A DNA stretch of 64,000 nt. It comes from JANQOH01 sp965200095. GTDB taxonomy: Bacteria > Pseudomonadota > Alphaproteobacteria > UBA7887. Positions 17,028 to 26,511 of this stretch are shown one piece after another. Below the pieces are notes generated by a model. The model was not told where the DNA came from, did not search any database, and was given only the letters and a program-made list of their open reading frames with translations. Made by a program: the position numbers and the translations under genes. The stretch lies in assembly GCA_965200095.1 (NCBI GenBank), contig OZ241350.1, positions 1,736,001-1,800,000 of the forward strand. The letters are read 5' to 3'. How positions within the stretch are numbered: position 1 is the stretch's first letter; each line of letters starts with the position of its first letter.

Positions 17028-17180
17028 GTTCTCATTATGGCGATGGACGTTGCTTCCTGGGAGCGCCGGCGTCTCGCCGGCATCTTGTTTTCGCGCGCTT
17101 CGCGCGTGCCGGCGAGACGCCGGCGCTCCCAGGGGCGGCTGCGACGGATCCGCCGCACCGCTCCAAGCCGAAATGAGAAT
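17028..17180. repeat. Dispersed inverted-repeat element, copy R2 (full-length)
   Basis: The fullest copy of the family. The ends are TTCTCATTATGG and AAATGAGAA. A perfect 26-base-pair inverted repeat (17057-17082 against 17107-17132) encloses a 24-base spacer that itself contains a GCGCGC/GCGCGC hairpin. As RNA it would be a very stable single hairpin. It has no coding capacity. It sits between rph and tRNA-Asp. R1 resembles this copy with its inner 40 or so bases removed. Confidence 0.88.
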
Positions 17181-17244
17181 TGCTGCGCCGCGTCGGCGCT
17201 CCCCCCGGGGGGACCTCCATCGTTATGGCGAGAACCGCGGGTTC

Positions 17245-17273
17245 TTGACACCCGGCCGGCGGGCGCGTAAGCA
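17245..17273 (+). promoter_or_regulatory. Predicted promoter of tRNA-Asp
   Basis: TTGACA (17245-17250), a 17-base spacer and TAAGCA (17268-17273) place the transcription start a few bases before the tRNA 5' end at 17286. This promoter could also read into nuoA 116 bases further on. Confidence 0.6.
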
Positions 17274-17285
17274 GCGGCTTCCGCT

Positions 17286-17363
17286 GGGGGTGTAGCTCAG
17301 TCTGGTTAGAGCGCTGGCCTGTCACGCCAGAGGCCGCGGGTTCGAGTCCCGTCACTCCCGCCA
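17286..17363 (+). tRNA. tRNA-Asp (anticodon GTC), CCA encoded
   Basis: A complete cloverleaf. The acceptor stem is GGGGGTG paired with CACTCCC (one G-T pair). The D-arm is GCTC...GAGC, the anticodon stem CTGGC/GCCAG holds loop CTGTCAC with anticodon GTC, and the T-loop is TTCGAGT. The discriminator is G and the genomic CCA is at 17361-17363. The D-loop is one base longer than usual. Confidence 0.97.
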
Positions 17364-17401
17364 CCGCCGGCCGTAGCGCTACCGTCTCCGGGACATGCGG
17401 A

Positions 17402-17758
17402 ATGCTGGCTGAATACCTGCCGATACTGATGTTTCTCGGCGTCGCCGCCGGGCTCGCCGCGGCGGCCGTCGGCGCGTCCTGGGTCGTCGCCCGCCAGCGC
17501 CCGGATTCCGAGAAAACATCGGCCTACGAATGCGGGTTCGAACCGTTCGACGACGCCCGCGGGCGCTTCGACGTGCGCTTCTATCTCGTCGCCATCCTGT
17601 TCATCGTTTTCGACCTGGAGATCGCGTTTCTCTTCCCCTGGGCCGTCACTCTTTCGGATACCGGCGTTTTCGGTTTCTGGTCGATGATGGCGTTTCTCGG
17701 CCTGCTGACCGTCGGGTTCGTCTATGAATGGCGCAAGGGAGCGCTCGAATGGGAGTGA
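17402..17758 (+). CDS. nuoA: NADH-quinone oxidoreductase subunit A
   Basis: A 118-residue membrane subunit of complex I with three predicted helices. The conserved loop after helix 1 is present (SEKTSAYECGFEPFDDARGRFDVRFY); its Cys and acidic residues line the quinone-reduction region. It heads an unbroken run of all 14 nuo genes. The nuoB start lies ten bases before its end. Confidence 0.97.
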   Translation: MLAEYLPILMFLGVAAGLAAAAVGASWVVARQRPDSEKTSAYECGFEPFDDARGRFDVRFYLVAILFIVFDLEIAFLFPWAVTLSDTGVFGFWSMMAFLGLLTVGFVYEWRKGALEWE

Positions 17759-18255
17759 CCGAAACCGAACCGCTGGGCGGCCTCGCCCGCGAGGTCGGAG
17801 AGAAGGGCTTCATCGTCGCCCGGCTCGAGAAACTGGTGAACTGGGCGCGCGGCGGGTCGATGTGGCCGATGAGTTTCGGCCTCGCCTGCTGCGCGGTGGA
17901 GATGATGCACACCGGCGCGAGCCGCTACGACCTCGACCGTTTCGGAGTCGTCTTCCGCCCGAGCCCCCGCCAGTCCGATGTCATGATCGTCGCCGGAACC
18001 CTCACCAACAAGATGGCGCCGGCGCTCCGCAAGGTCTACGATCAGATGCCCGAACCGCGCTACGTGATCTCGATGGGCAGCTGCGCCAATGGCGGCGGCT
18101 ACTACCACTATTCCTATTCGGTGGTGCGCGGGTGCGACCGCATCGTCCCGGTGGATGTCTACGTCCCCGGCTGTCCGCCCACCGCCGAGGCGCTGCTCTA
18201 TGGGATCCTCCAGTTGCAGCGCAAGATCCGTCGCACCGGCACACTCGCGCGCTGA
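17749..18255 (+). CDS. nuoB: NADH-quinone oxidoreductase subunit B
   Basis: A 168-residue peripheral subunit carrying cluster N2, the last 4Fe-4S centre before quinone. The ligands are the vicinal pair in GLACCAVEMM, the Cys of GSCANGG and the Cys of VPGCPPTAEAL. ATG 17749 was preferred to an in-frame ATG at 17728 because AAGGGAG at 17735-17741 gives ideal seven-base spacing. It overlaps nuoA by ten bases. Confidence 0.97.
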   Translation: MGVTETEPLGGLAREVGEKGFIVARLEKLVNWARGGSMWPMSFGLACCAVEMMHTGASRYDLDRFGVVFRPSPRQSDVMIVAGTLTNKMAPALRKVYDQMPEPRYVISMGSCANGGGYYHYSYSVVRGCDRIVPVDVYVPGCPPTAEALLYGILQLQRKIRRTGTLAR

Positions 18256-18277
18256 GTCGCCGGAAGGGGCCGGGGCC

Positions 18278-18883
18278 ATGGACGAAGCGCTGACCGAGCT
18301 CGGCGAATATGTCGCGTCGACCGGCCCCGGTCTCGCAGGACCGCCCGAAATCGCGCATGGCGAACTGACTCTCGAGGCGGGCCGTGACGGCCTCTTGCCG
18401 CTGCTCGTCTTTCTGCGCGACGACCGGGATTGCCGTTTCCGCCAGCTCGTCGACCTCTGCGCCGTCGACTGGCCGGACCGGCAGCCGCGTTTCGACATCG
18501 TGTATCACCTCCTGAGTCACGCCCGGAACCAGCGCGTGCGCGTCAAGCTGCGCACCGGAGACGACAAGCCGGCGCCTTCGGCCTGCGCCGTTTTCAGCGC
18601 CGCCGGCTGGTACGAGCGCGAAGCGTGGGACCTTTACGGCCTCTTCTTCGCCGACCACCCCGACCTGCGCCGTCTGCTCACCGACTACGGCTTCGACGGC
18701 CATCCCCTGCGCAAGGACTTCCCGCTCACCGGCCATGTCGAGGCGCGTTACGACGAGGGCGAGAAGCGCGTCGTCTACGAACCCGTCTCGCTGACGCAGG
18801 ACTATCGCGACTTCGATTTCCTCAGCCCCTGGGAAGGCGGGGACGCCGCGCCGGACGGAGAAGGCGGCGGGGCGGAGCGATGA
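18278..18883 (+). CDS. nuoC: NADH-quinone oxidoreductase subunit C
   Basis: A 201-residue hydrophilic subunit of the connecting arm (30-kDa family). It has the signature EREAWDLYGLFFADHPDLRRLLTDYGF, about residues 110-135, and HPLRKDFPLTG. It is a separate protein, not fused to NuoD as in enterobacteria. Its TGA overlaps the ATG of nuoD. Confidence 0.96.
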   Translation: MDEALTELGEYVASTGPGLAGPPEIAHGELTLEAGRDGLLPLLVFLRDDRDCRFRQLVDLCAVDWPDRQPRFDIVYHLLSHARNQRVRVKLRTGDDKPAPSACAVFSAAGWYEREAWDLYGLFFADHPDLRRLLTDYGFDGHPLRKDFPLTGHVEARYDEGEKRVVYEPVSLTQDYRDFDFLSPWEGGDAAPDGEGGGAER

Positions 18884-20058
18884 GCGAAACCGAGATCCGC
18901 AACTACACTTTCAATTTCGGTCCGCAGCACCCGGCGGCCCACGGCGTGCTGCGTCTGGTGCTCGAAATGGACGGCGAGGTCGTCGAACGCGCCGACCCGC
19001 ATATCGGCTTGCTGCACCGCGGCACCGAGAAACTCATCGAGCACAAGACATATCTTCAGGCGTTGCCCTATTTCGACCGTCTCGACTATGTGTCGATGAT
19101 GAATCAGGAGCATTGCTACAGCCTGGCGGTGGAGAAACTCCTCGGCATCGAGGCGCCGCCGCGCGCGCAATATATCCGCGTCCTGTTCGACGAGATCACG
19201 CGCATTCTCAACCACTGCCTTCAGGTGGCCGCCAACGGCCTCGACATCGGGGCGATGACGCCCTTTCTCTGGCTCTTCGAGGAACGCGAGGCGCTGCTCG
19301 AATTCTACGAACGCACGTCGGGCGCGCGGATGCATGCCGCCTACGTCCGGCCCGGCGGCGTCCACCGCGACCTGCCCGACGGGCTCGTCGACGACATTGC
19401 CGCCTGGGCGGAGCGTTTCCCCCGCGTCCTCGACGATGTGGAAGGTCTGTTGACGGAGAACCGCATCTGGAAACAGCGCAACGTCGATATCGGCAGGGTC
19501 ACGCCCGAACAGGCGCTCGACTGGGGGTTTTCCGGCCCGGTGCTGCGCTCCGCCGGCCTCGCATGGGACCTGCGCAAGGCGCAGCCCTACGCCGTCTACG
19601 ACCGCATGGACTTCGACATTCCCGTCGGCAAGAACGGCGACTGCTACGACCGCTACCTGCTGCGCATGGAGGAAATGCGTCAGAGCCTGCGCATCGTCGG
19701 GCAATGTCTGGAGGAACTCCCCGACGGACCCGTCGCCGTCGACGACAACAAGATCGCGCCGCCCCGGCGCGACGGCATGAAGCACTCGATGGAAGCGTTG
19801 ATCCATCACTTCAAACTCTACACCGAGGGCTACCGGGTGCCCCGGGGGGAGACCTACACCGCGGTCGAGGCGCCCAAGGGCGAATTCGGCGTCTATCTGG
19901 TCGCCGACGGGACCAACAAACCCTATCGCTGCAAGATTCGCGCGCCGGGCTTCCCGCACCTTCAGGGCATCGACTTCATGACCCGCGGCCATCAGCTCGC
20001 CGATCTGGTCGCCTGCATCGCGACGCTCGACATCGTGTTCGGGGAGATCGACCGTTGA
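18880..20058 (+). CDS. nuoD: NADH-quinone oxidoreductase subunit D
   Basis: A 392-residue 49-kDa-type subunit that forms the quinone pocket with NuoB. The start gives YTFNFGPQHPAAHGVLR, whose His and nearby loop contact the quinone head group. The signature LHRGTEKLIEHKTYLQALPYFDRLDYVSMM follows. The C-terminus ends DIVFGEIDR, the invariant family ending. It is coupled to nuoC upstream and nuoE downstream by overlaps. Confidence 0.97.
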   Translation: MSETEIRNYTFNFGPQHPAAHGVLRLVLEMDGEVVERADPHIGLLHRGTEKLIEHKTYLQALPYFDRLDYVSMMNQEHCYSLAVEKLLGIEAPPRAQYIRVLFDEITRILNHCLQVAANGLDIGAMTPFLWLFEEREALLEFYERTSGARMHAAYVRPGGVHRDLPDGLVDDIAAWAERFPRVLDDVEGLLTENRIWKQRNVDIGRVTPEQALDWGFSGPVLRSAGLAWDLRKAQPYAVYDRMDFDIPVGKNGDCYDRYLLRMEEMRQSLRIVGQCLEELPDGPVAVDDNKIAPPRRDGMKHSMEALIHHFKLYTEGYRVPRGETYTAVEAPKGEFGVYLVADGTNKPYRCKIRAPGFPHLQGIDFMTRGHQLADLVACIATLDIVFGEIDR

Positions 20059-20674
20059 AGCGCGCGTTCGCCCCCGACGCGCTGCAACCCGCGCATTTCT
20101 CCTTCGACGATGAAACCCTCGCGCAAGCGCGGCGCATCGTCGCCCGTTATCCGCAGGGGCGGCAGCGGAGCGCGGTGATACCGGTCCTCGACCTCGCGCA
20201 GCGCGCCCATGGCGGCTGGTTGCCCCGCGCCGCCGTCGTCGCCGCGGCGGAACTGCTGGACATGCCGGAAATCCAGGTTTTCGAAGTGGCGACCTTCTAC
20301 ACCATGTTCAATCTGGCGCCGGTGGGCCGCCATCACGTGCAGCTGTGCCGCACCACGCCCTGCTGGCTGCGCGGCGCCGACGAGGTGCGCGACGCCTGCC
20401 GGCGGCATCTCGGCATCGGTCTCGACGAAACGACGCCCGACGGCATGTTCACCCTCGTCGAGGTCGAATGTCTCGGCGCCTGCGTCAACGCGCCGGTCGT
20501 CCAGATCGGCGACGACTATTACGAGGACCTCGACGCGAAGTCGGTCGTCGCTGTGCTCGGCGCCCTGAAGAGGGGGGAGTCGCCGGCGCCCGGACCGCAG
20601 GTCGCCGGGCGTCGCGCCTCGGCCCCGGCCGGCGGCCCCACCGCGCTTCTCGACTCTGCGGGATCCGCAACGCC

Positions 20675-20678
<4 letters not shown>
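20055..20678 (+). CDS. nuoE: NADH-quinone oxidoreductase subunit E
   Basis: A 207-residue 24-kDa-type subunit holding a 2Fe-2S cluster in the NADH-dehydrogenase module. The cluster ligands are in CRTTPCWLRG and VECLGACVNAP. The start appears to be TTG 20055, overlapping the nuoD stop, with GGGAG (20042-20046) at eight bases. No ATG or GTG is near, so this is a rare start codon. The C-terminus extends past the domain with a Pro/Gly/Ala-rich tail that overlaps nuoF. Confidence 0.95.
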
Positions 20679-21967
<1,289 letters not shown>

Positions 21968-21977
21968 AGGGCGGACC

Positions 21978-24044
21978 GTGCTCACGCTGACTGTCGACGG
22001 CCGTGAGGTCGCGGTCGAGCCCGGCGCCACGCTGCTCCAGGCGTGCGAGCGCGCGGGCCGCGAGATCCCGCGCTTCTGCTATCACGAGAGGCTGTCGATA
22101 GCCGGCAATTGCCGCATGTGTCTGGTCGAGCTCGAACGCTCGCCCAAGCCCGTCGCCTCCTGCGCCATGCCCGCCGCCGACGGCATGAAGGTGCGCACCG
22201 ACAGCGCGCTGGTGCGCCGCGCCCGCGAAGGCGTCATGGAATTCCTGCTCATCAACCATCCGCTCGACTGCCCCGTCTGCGACCAGGGCGGCGAATGCGA
22301 TTTGCAGGACCAGGCGCTCGCCTACGGCCGCGACCGGGGACGCTACGACGAGAACAAGCGCGCCGTGGCGGACAAGGATTTCGGCCCCCTCGTCGCCACC
22401 GTCATGACTCGCTGCATCCACTGCACGCGCTGCGTGCGCTTCATGGACGAAGTGGCGGGCGCGCCGCAACTCGGCGGGCTGTATCGCGGCGAGGACATGG
22501 AGATCGCCGGCGCGATCGAACGCGGCCTTTCTTCCGAACTCTCGGGCAATATCGTCGATCTCTGTCCCGTCGGCGCGCTCACCTCGAAGCCCCATGCGTT
22601 CGCGATCCGCTCATGGGAGCTGACGGCGACCGAAACCGTCGATGCGCTCGACGCCGTGGGCAGCGCCATCCGCGTCGATTCGCGCGCCGGACAGGTCATG
22701 CGCGTCCTGCCGCGGCTGAACGAGGCGGTGAACGAGGAATGGATCGCCGACAAGACCCGCTACGCCTGCGACGGCCTGCGCCGCCGGCGTCTCGACCGGC
22801 CGTGGCTCCGCGACGGCGACGGGCGGCTGAAACCGGCGGATTGGGACGAAGCGTTCGGCGCCATCGCCGAACGGGTTCGCGCCGGGAGCGGGGCGCGCTT
22901 CGGCGCCGTCGCCGGCGACCTTTGCGACGCCGAGTCGATGTGCGCGCTGCGCGACCTCGCGGAAGCGCTCGGCTCGCCGCATATCGACTGCCGCCAGGAC
23001 GGCGCGCCGTTGCCCGCCGCGCCGCGCGCCGCCTATCTGTTCAACACGACCATCGCCGGGGCGGAGGCTGCGGACCTCTGCCTTCTCGTCGGCGCGGACC
23101 CGCGCCGCGAAGCGCCCCTCGTCGCCGCGCGCCTGCGCAAGCGCCGGCGCGCCGGCGGCTTCGCTCTCGCGTCCGTCGGGCCGGACCCCGAGCTCGGATT
23201 CCCCGTCCGCCGCCTCGGCGACGGGCCGGACGCGCTTGCGGAGATCGCTTCGGGTCGCCATGAGTTCGCGCGCGACATCGAGAGCGCCGAACGGCCCATG
23301 ATCGTGCTGGGCATGGGCGCGCTGGCGCGGCCCGACGGCGCCGCCATCCTCGCGCTCGGACACGCGATCGCCGAGCGTTTCGGTCTCGTGCGCGACGGCT
23401 GGAACGGCTTCAACGTTCTCCATACCGCCGCCGCCCGCGTGGCGGGACTCGACCTCGGCCTCGTCCCCGGCGAGGGCGGCCTGGACGCGGCCGGCATGGT
23501 CCGCGCCGCCGGGGAAGGGGGGCTCGACATCCTCTATCTGCTCGGCGCCGACGAGCTCGATCCGGCGCCGGAACGCGGCGCTTTCGTCGTTTATCAGGGC
23601 CATCACGGCGACCGCGGCGCGCGCTGCGCCGACGTCATCCTGCCGGGCGCCGCCTGGACCGAGAAACCCGGCACCTATGTCAACACCGAAGGGCGGGTGC
23701 AGCGCGCCCGGCGGGCGGTCTTTCCCCCCGGCGACGCCCGCGAGGACTGGCGTATTCTGCGCGCGTTGTCGGCGGTTCTCGGCGCGCCGCTGCCCTATGA
23801 CGAGCTGGCGGCGCTGCGGCGGCGCATGGCGGACCTCTGCCCCCATTTCGCCCGGGTCGATGAGGCGGCGCCGGCGGAATGGGGCGCGTTCGGCGCGGCC
23901 GCGGCGCCCGACCCGACGCCTTTCGCGCCGCCGATCGACGACTATTACAGGACCGACCCCATCAGCCGCGCCTCCGAAACCATGGCGCAATGCGCCCGCG
24001 CCTTCGTCGCGCCCGCGCGACGGTCCGGCGCCGGCGAAGGCTGA
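21978..24044 (+). CDS. nuoG: NADH-quinone oxidoreductase subunit G
   Basis: The 688-residue large iron-sulfur subunit. Residues 1-78 are a 2Fe-2S ferredoxin domain (CYHERLSIAGNCRMC). The His-Cys segment LDCPVCDQGGECDLQ and the cluster Cys set in TRCIHCTRCVRF follow. The rest is a molybdopterin-oxidoreductase-like scaffold with no sign of metal cofactor binding, as is normal for complex I. GTG 21978 is the start. Length is usual for alphaproteobacteria. Confidence 0.96.
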   Translation: MLTLTVDGREVAVEPGATLLQACERAGREIPRFCYHERLSIAGNCRMCLVELERSPKPVASCAMPAADGMKVRTDSALVRRAREGVMEFLLINHPLDCPVCDQGGECDLQDQALAYGRDRGRYDENKRAVADKDFGPLVATVMTRCIHCTRCVRFMDEVAGAPQLGGLYRGEDMEIAGAIERGLSSELSGNIVDLCPVGALTSKPHAFAIRSWELTATETVDALDAVGSAIRVDSRAGQVMRVLPRLNEAVNEEWIADKTRYACDGLRRRRLDRPWLRDGDGRLKPADWDEAFGAIAERVRAGSGARFGAVAGDLCDAESMCALRDLAEALGSPHIDCRQDGAPLPAAPRAAYLFNTTIAGAEAADLCLLVGADPRREAPLVAARLRKRRRAGGFALASVGPDPELGFPVRRLGDGPDALAEIASGRHEFARDIESAERPMIVLGMGALARPDGAAILALGHAIAERFGLVRDGWNGFNVLHTAAARVAGLDLGLVPGEGGLDAAGMVRAAGEGGLDILYLLGADELDPAPERGAFVVYQGHHGDRGARCADVILPGAAWTEKPGTYVNTEGRVQRARRAVFPPGDAREDWRILRALSAVLGAPLPYDELAALRRRMADLCPHFARVDEAAPAEWGAFGAAAAPDPTPFAPPIDDYYRTDPISRASETMAQCARAFVAPARRSGAGEG

Positions 24045-24049
24045 ACGCC

Positions 24050-25081
24050 GTGGCGGGGTTCTGGGAGGGGTATGTCTGGCCCGGCGCGCTCATCCTCGGT
24101 CAGATACTCTTGATCGTCGCGCCGCTGATCGGCGCGGTCGCCTGGCTTACCTACGCCGAGCGCAAGGTCATCGCCGCGATCCATCTGCGGAAGGGGCCGA
24201 ACGTCGTCGGGCCGCTCGGCCTGCTTCAGCCGATCGCCGACGGTCTCAAATTGCTGACCAAGGAGACCGTCCTGCCGGCCCGCGCCGACCCCGCCGTTTT
24301 CATCCTCGCGCCGATGGTGACCTTCACCCTGGCCCTTGTCGCGTGGTCCGTGATCCCGTTCGACGAAGGCTGGGTGCTGTCCGACATCAACGTCGGCATA
24401 CTTTTCCTTTTCGCGGTGGCGTCGCTTGAAGTCTATGGCGTGCTGATGGCGGGCTGGGCGAGCAACTCGCGCTACGCCTTCCTCGGCGCGCTGCGCTCGG
24501 CCGCGCAGATGGTCTCCTACGAAGTGTCGATGGGCTTCGTGATCGTCACCGTCCTGATCTGCGCCGGCAGTCTGAACCTGACCGAGATCGTGATGGCGCA
24601 GAAGGGCATGTGGTTCTGCATCCCCCTGTTCCCCATGTTCGTGATATTCTTCGTCTCGGGCCTCGCCGAAACCAACCGCCATCCCTTCGACTTGCCGGAG
24701 GACGAAGCGGCGCTTGTGGCCGGCTATTTCGTCGAATACTCCGCCATGCCGTTCGCCCTGTTCTTCCTGGGCGAATATGCGGCCATGATCCTGGTCTCCG
24801 CGATGACCGCCATCCTGTTCCTGGGCGGCTGGCTGCCGCCGTTCGACATGGCGCCCTTCACGTGGGTCCCCGGCGTCGCGTGGCTGGCGCTCAAGATCGC
24901 CTTCGTGCTGTTCTGTTTCCTCTGGGTGCGCGCGAGTTTTCCGCGCTACCGCTACGACCAGCTCATGCGGCTCGGCTGGAAGGTCTTCCTGCCGTTCTCG
25001 CTGCTGTGGGTCGCCGTCACGGCCGGCGCGGCGGTCGCCTTCGACTGGCTTCCCGGGGCGGGCGCGGAGGCGGCGCCGTGA
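24050..25081 (+). CDS. nuoH: NADH-quinone oxidoreductase subunit H
   Basis: A 343-residue membrane subunit with about eight helices that joins the quinone site to the proton-pumping arm. YAERKVIAAIHLRKGPNVVGPLGLLQPIADGLKLL and AETNRHPFDLPEDEAALVAGYFVEY are the two diagnostic loops. GTG 24050 starts it, five bases after nuoG. Its TGA overlaps the GTG of nuoI. Confidence 0.98.
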   Translation: MAGFWEGYVWPGALILGQILLIVAPLIGAVAWLTYAERKVIAAIHLRKGPNVVGPLGLLQPIADGLKLLTKETVLPARADPAVFILAPMVTFTLALVAWSVIPFDEGWVLSDINVGILFLFAVASLEVYGVLMAGWASNSRYAFLGALRSAAQMVSYEVSMGFVIVTVLICAGSLNLTEIVMAQKGMWFCIPLFPMFVIFFVSGLAETNRHPFDLPEDEAALVAGYFVEYSAMPFALFFLGEYAAMILVSAMTAILFLGGWLPPFDMAPFTWVPGVAWLALKIAFVLFCFLWVRASFPRYRYDQLMRLGWKVFLPFSLLWVAVTAGAAVAFDWLPGAGAEAAP

Positions 25082-25569
25082 CCGGCCTGCGACGCCTCCT
25101 CCGCCCGTTTCTTCTCGCGGAACTGCTCGCCGGCTTGCGACTGACGCTGGCCTATCTGTTCCGTCGCAAGGTGACCGTGAACTACCCGCACGAAAAGGGG
25201 CCTCTGGGCCCCCGGTTCCGCGGCGAACACGCGCTGCGGCGCTACCCCAACGGCGAGGAGCGCTGCATCGCCTGCAAATTGTGCGAGGCCATCTGCCCGG
25301 CGCAGGCGATTACCATCGAGGCCGAACCGCGCGCCGACGGCAGCCGGCGGACCACGCGCTACGACATCGACATGACGAAGTGCATCTATTGCGGTTTCTG
25401 CCAGGAAGCCTGCCCGGTGGACGCCATCGTCGAGGGACCCAACTACGAATTCGCCACCGAAACCCACGAGGAGCTCATCTACGACAAGGAACGCTTGCTG
25501 GCCAACGGCGACCGCTGGGAAAGCGCCATCGCCGCCAATCTCGAAGCCGACGCAACGCGCCGCCGATGA
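25078..25569 (+). CDS. nuoI: NADH-quinone oxidoreductase subunit I
   Basis: A 163-residue TYKY-type subunit with two 4Fe-4S clusters (N6a and N6b). CIACKLCEAICP and CIYCGFCQEACP hold the eight Cys ligands. A basic N-terminal amphipathic helix docks on the membrane arm. GTG 25078 overlaps the nuoH stop, and the TGA overlaps the nuoJ ATG. Confidence 0.98.
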   Translation: MTGLRRLLRPFLLAELLAGLRLTLAYLFRRKVTVNYPHEKGPLGPRFRGEHALRRYPNGEERCIACKLCEAICPAQAITIEAEPRADGSRRTTRYDIDMTKCIYCGFCQEACPVDAIVEGPNYEFATETHEELIYDKERLLANGDRWESAIAANLEADATRRR

Positions 25570-26195
25570 CTGTCGCCGTCCTCGCCTTCTACCTGTTCGC
25601 CGCGGTCACGGTGGCCGCCGCCGCGATGGTGATTACGGCGCGCAACCCGGTGCATTCGGTGTTGTTCCTCATCCTCGCCTTTCTCAGCGCCGCGGGCCTG
25701 TTCGTGCTCGCCGGCGCCGAGTTCCTGGCGATGATTCTCGCCATCGTCTATGTCGGCGCGGTGGCGGTGCTCTTCATGTTCGTCGTCATGATGCTGGACA
25801 TCGATTTCGTCCGGGTCCGCGAGGGCGTCCACCGCTACCTCCCCATCGGCGGCGCCATCGGGCTGGTGCTGGCGGTCGAACTCGGCTTCGTCGCCGCCGC
25901 CACGCGGTTCGGCGCGGGCGCTGCGCCTCTCGCGTCGCCGCTCGCCGCCGGTCTGGCGGAAGGCGGGGCGGCCGGGCCGACCAATACCGAACGCCTGGGG
26001 CAGGTGCTCTACACCGACTATTTCTACCTCTTCCAGGCCGCCGGCGTTGTCCTTCTGGTGGCCATGATCGGCGCGATCGCGCTCAGCCTGCGCGAACGCG
26101 CCGGCGTGCGCCGCCAGAAGCCCGGCGCCCAGGCCGCGCGACTCGCCCGCGAGACCGTCGAAATCCGCAAGGTTCCTCCAGGGACGGGGCTGTAG
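25566..26195 (+). CDS. nuoJ: NADH-quinone oxidoreductase subunit J
   Basis: A 209-residue membrane subunit with five helices. The conserved helix 3 segment (IVYVGAVAVLFMFVVMML), which contains the pi-bulge important for coupling, is present. A cytoplasmic basic tail follows the last helix. Overlaps nuoI by four bases and precedes nuoK by three. Confidence 0.96.
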   Translation: MTVAVLAFYLFAAVTVAAAAMVITARNPVHSVLFLILAFLSAAGLFVLAGAEFLAMILAIVYVGAVAVLFMFVVMMLDIDFVRVREGVHRYLPIGGAIGLVLAVELGFVAAATRFGAGAAPLASPLAAGLAEGGAAGPTNTERLGQVLYTDYFYLFQAAGVVLLVAMIGAIALSLRERAGVRRQKPGAQAARLARETVEIRKVPPGTGL

Positions 26196-26198
26196 GCG

Positions 26199-26507
26199 AT
26201 GGAGATTACGCTCGCGCACTACCTCGTCGTCGGTGCCGTCCTCTTTGCGCTCGGCATTTTCGGCGTTTTCCTCAATCGCAAGAACGTCATCGTCATTCTG
26301 ATGTCGATCGAACTGATGCTGCTCGCGGCGAACATCAACCTGGTGGCGTTTTCGACCCATCTCGACGATCTGGCGGGGCAGGTGTTCGCCATGTTCGTGC
26401 TCACCGTGGCGGCGGCCGAAGTGTCCGTCGGTCTCGCCATCCTCGTCGTCTACAACCGCGTCCGCGGCAGCATCGAGGTCGAGGACATCAACCTGATGAA
26501 GGGTTGA
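26199..26507 (+). CDS. nuoK: NADH-quinone oxidoreductase subunit K
   Basis: A 102-residue three-helix membrane subunit. The two buried Glu residues expected in helices 2 and 3 are visible (MSIELMLLAANINLVAF and VAAAEVSVGLAILV). They belong to the proton-transfer chain of complex I. Confidence 0.97.
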   Translation: MEITLAHYLVVGAVLFALGIFGVFLNRKNVIVILMSIELMLLAANINLVAFSTHLDDLAGQVFAMFVLTVAAAEVSVGLAILVVYNRVRGSIEVEDINLMKG

Positions 26508-26511
26508 TCCG

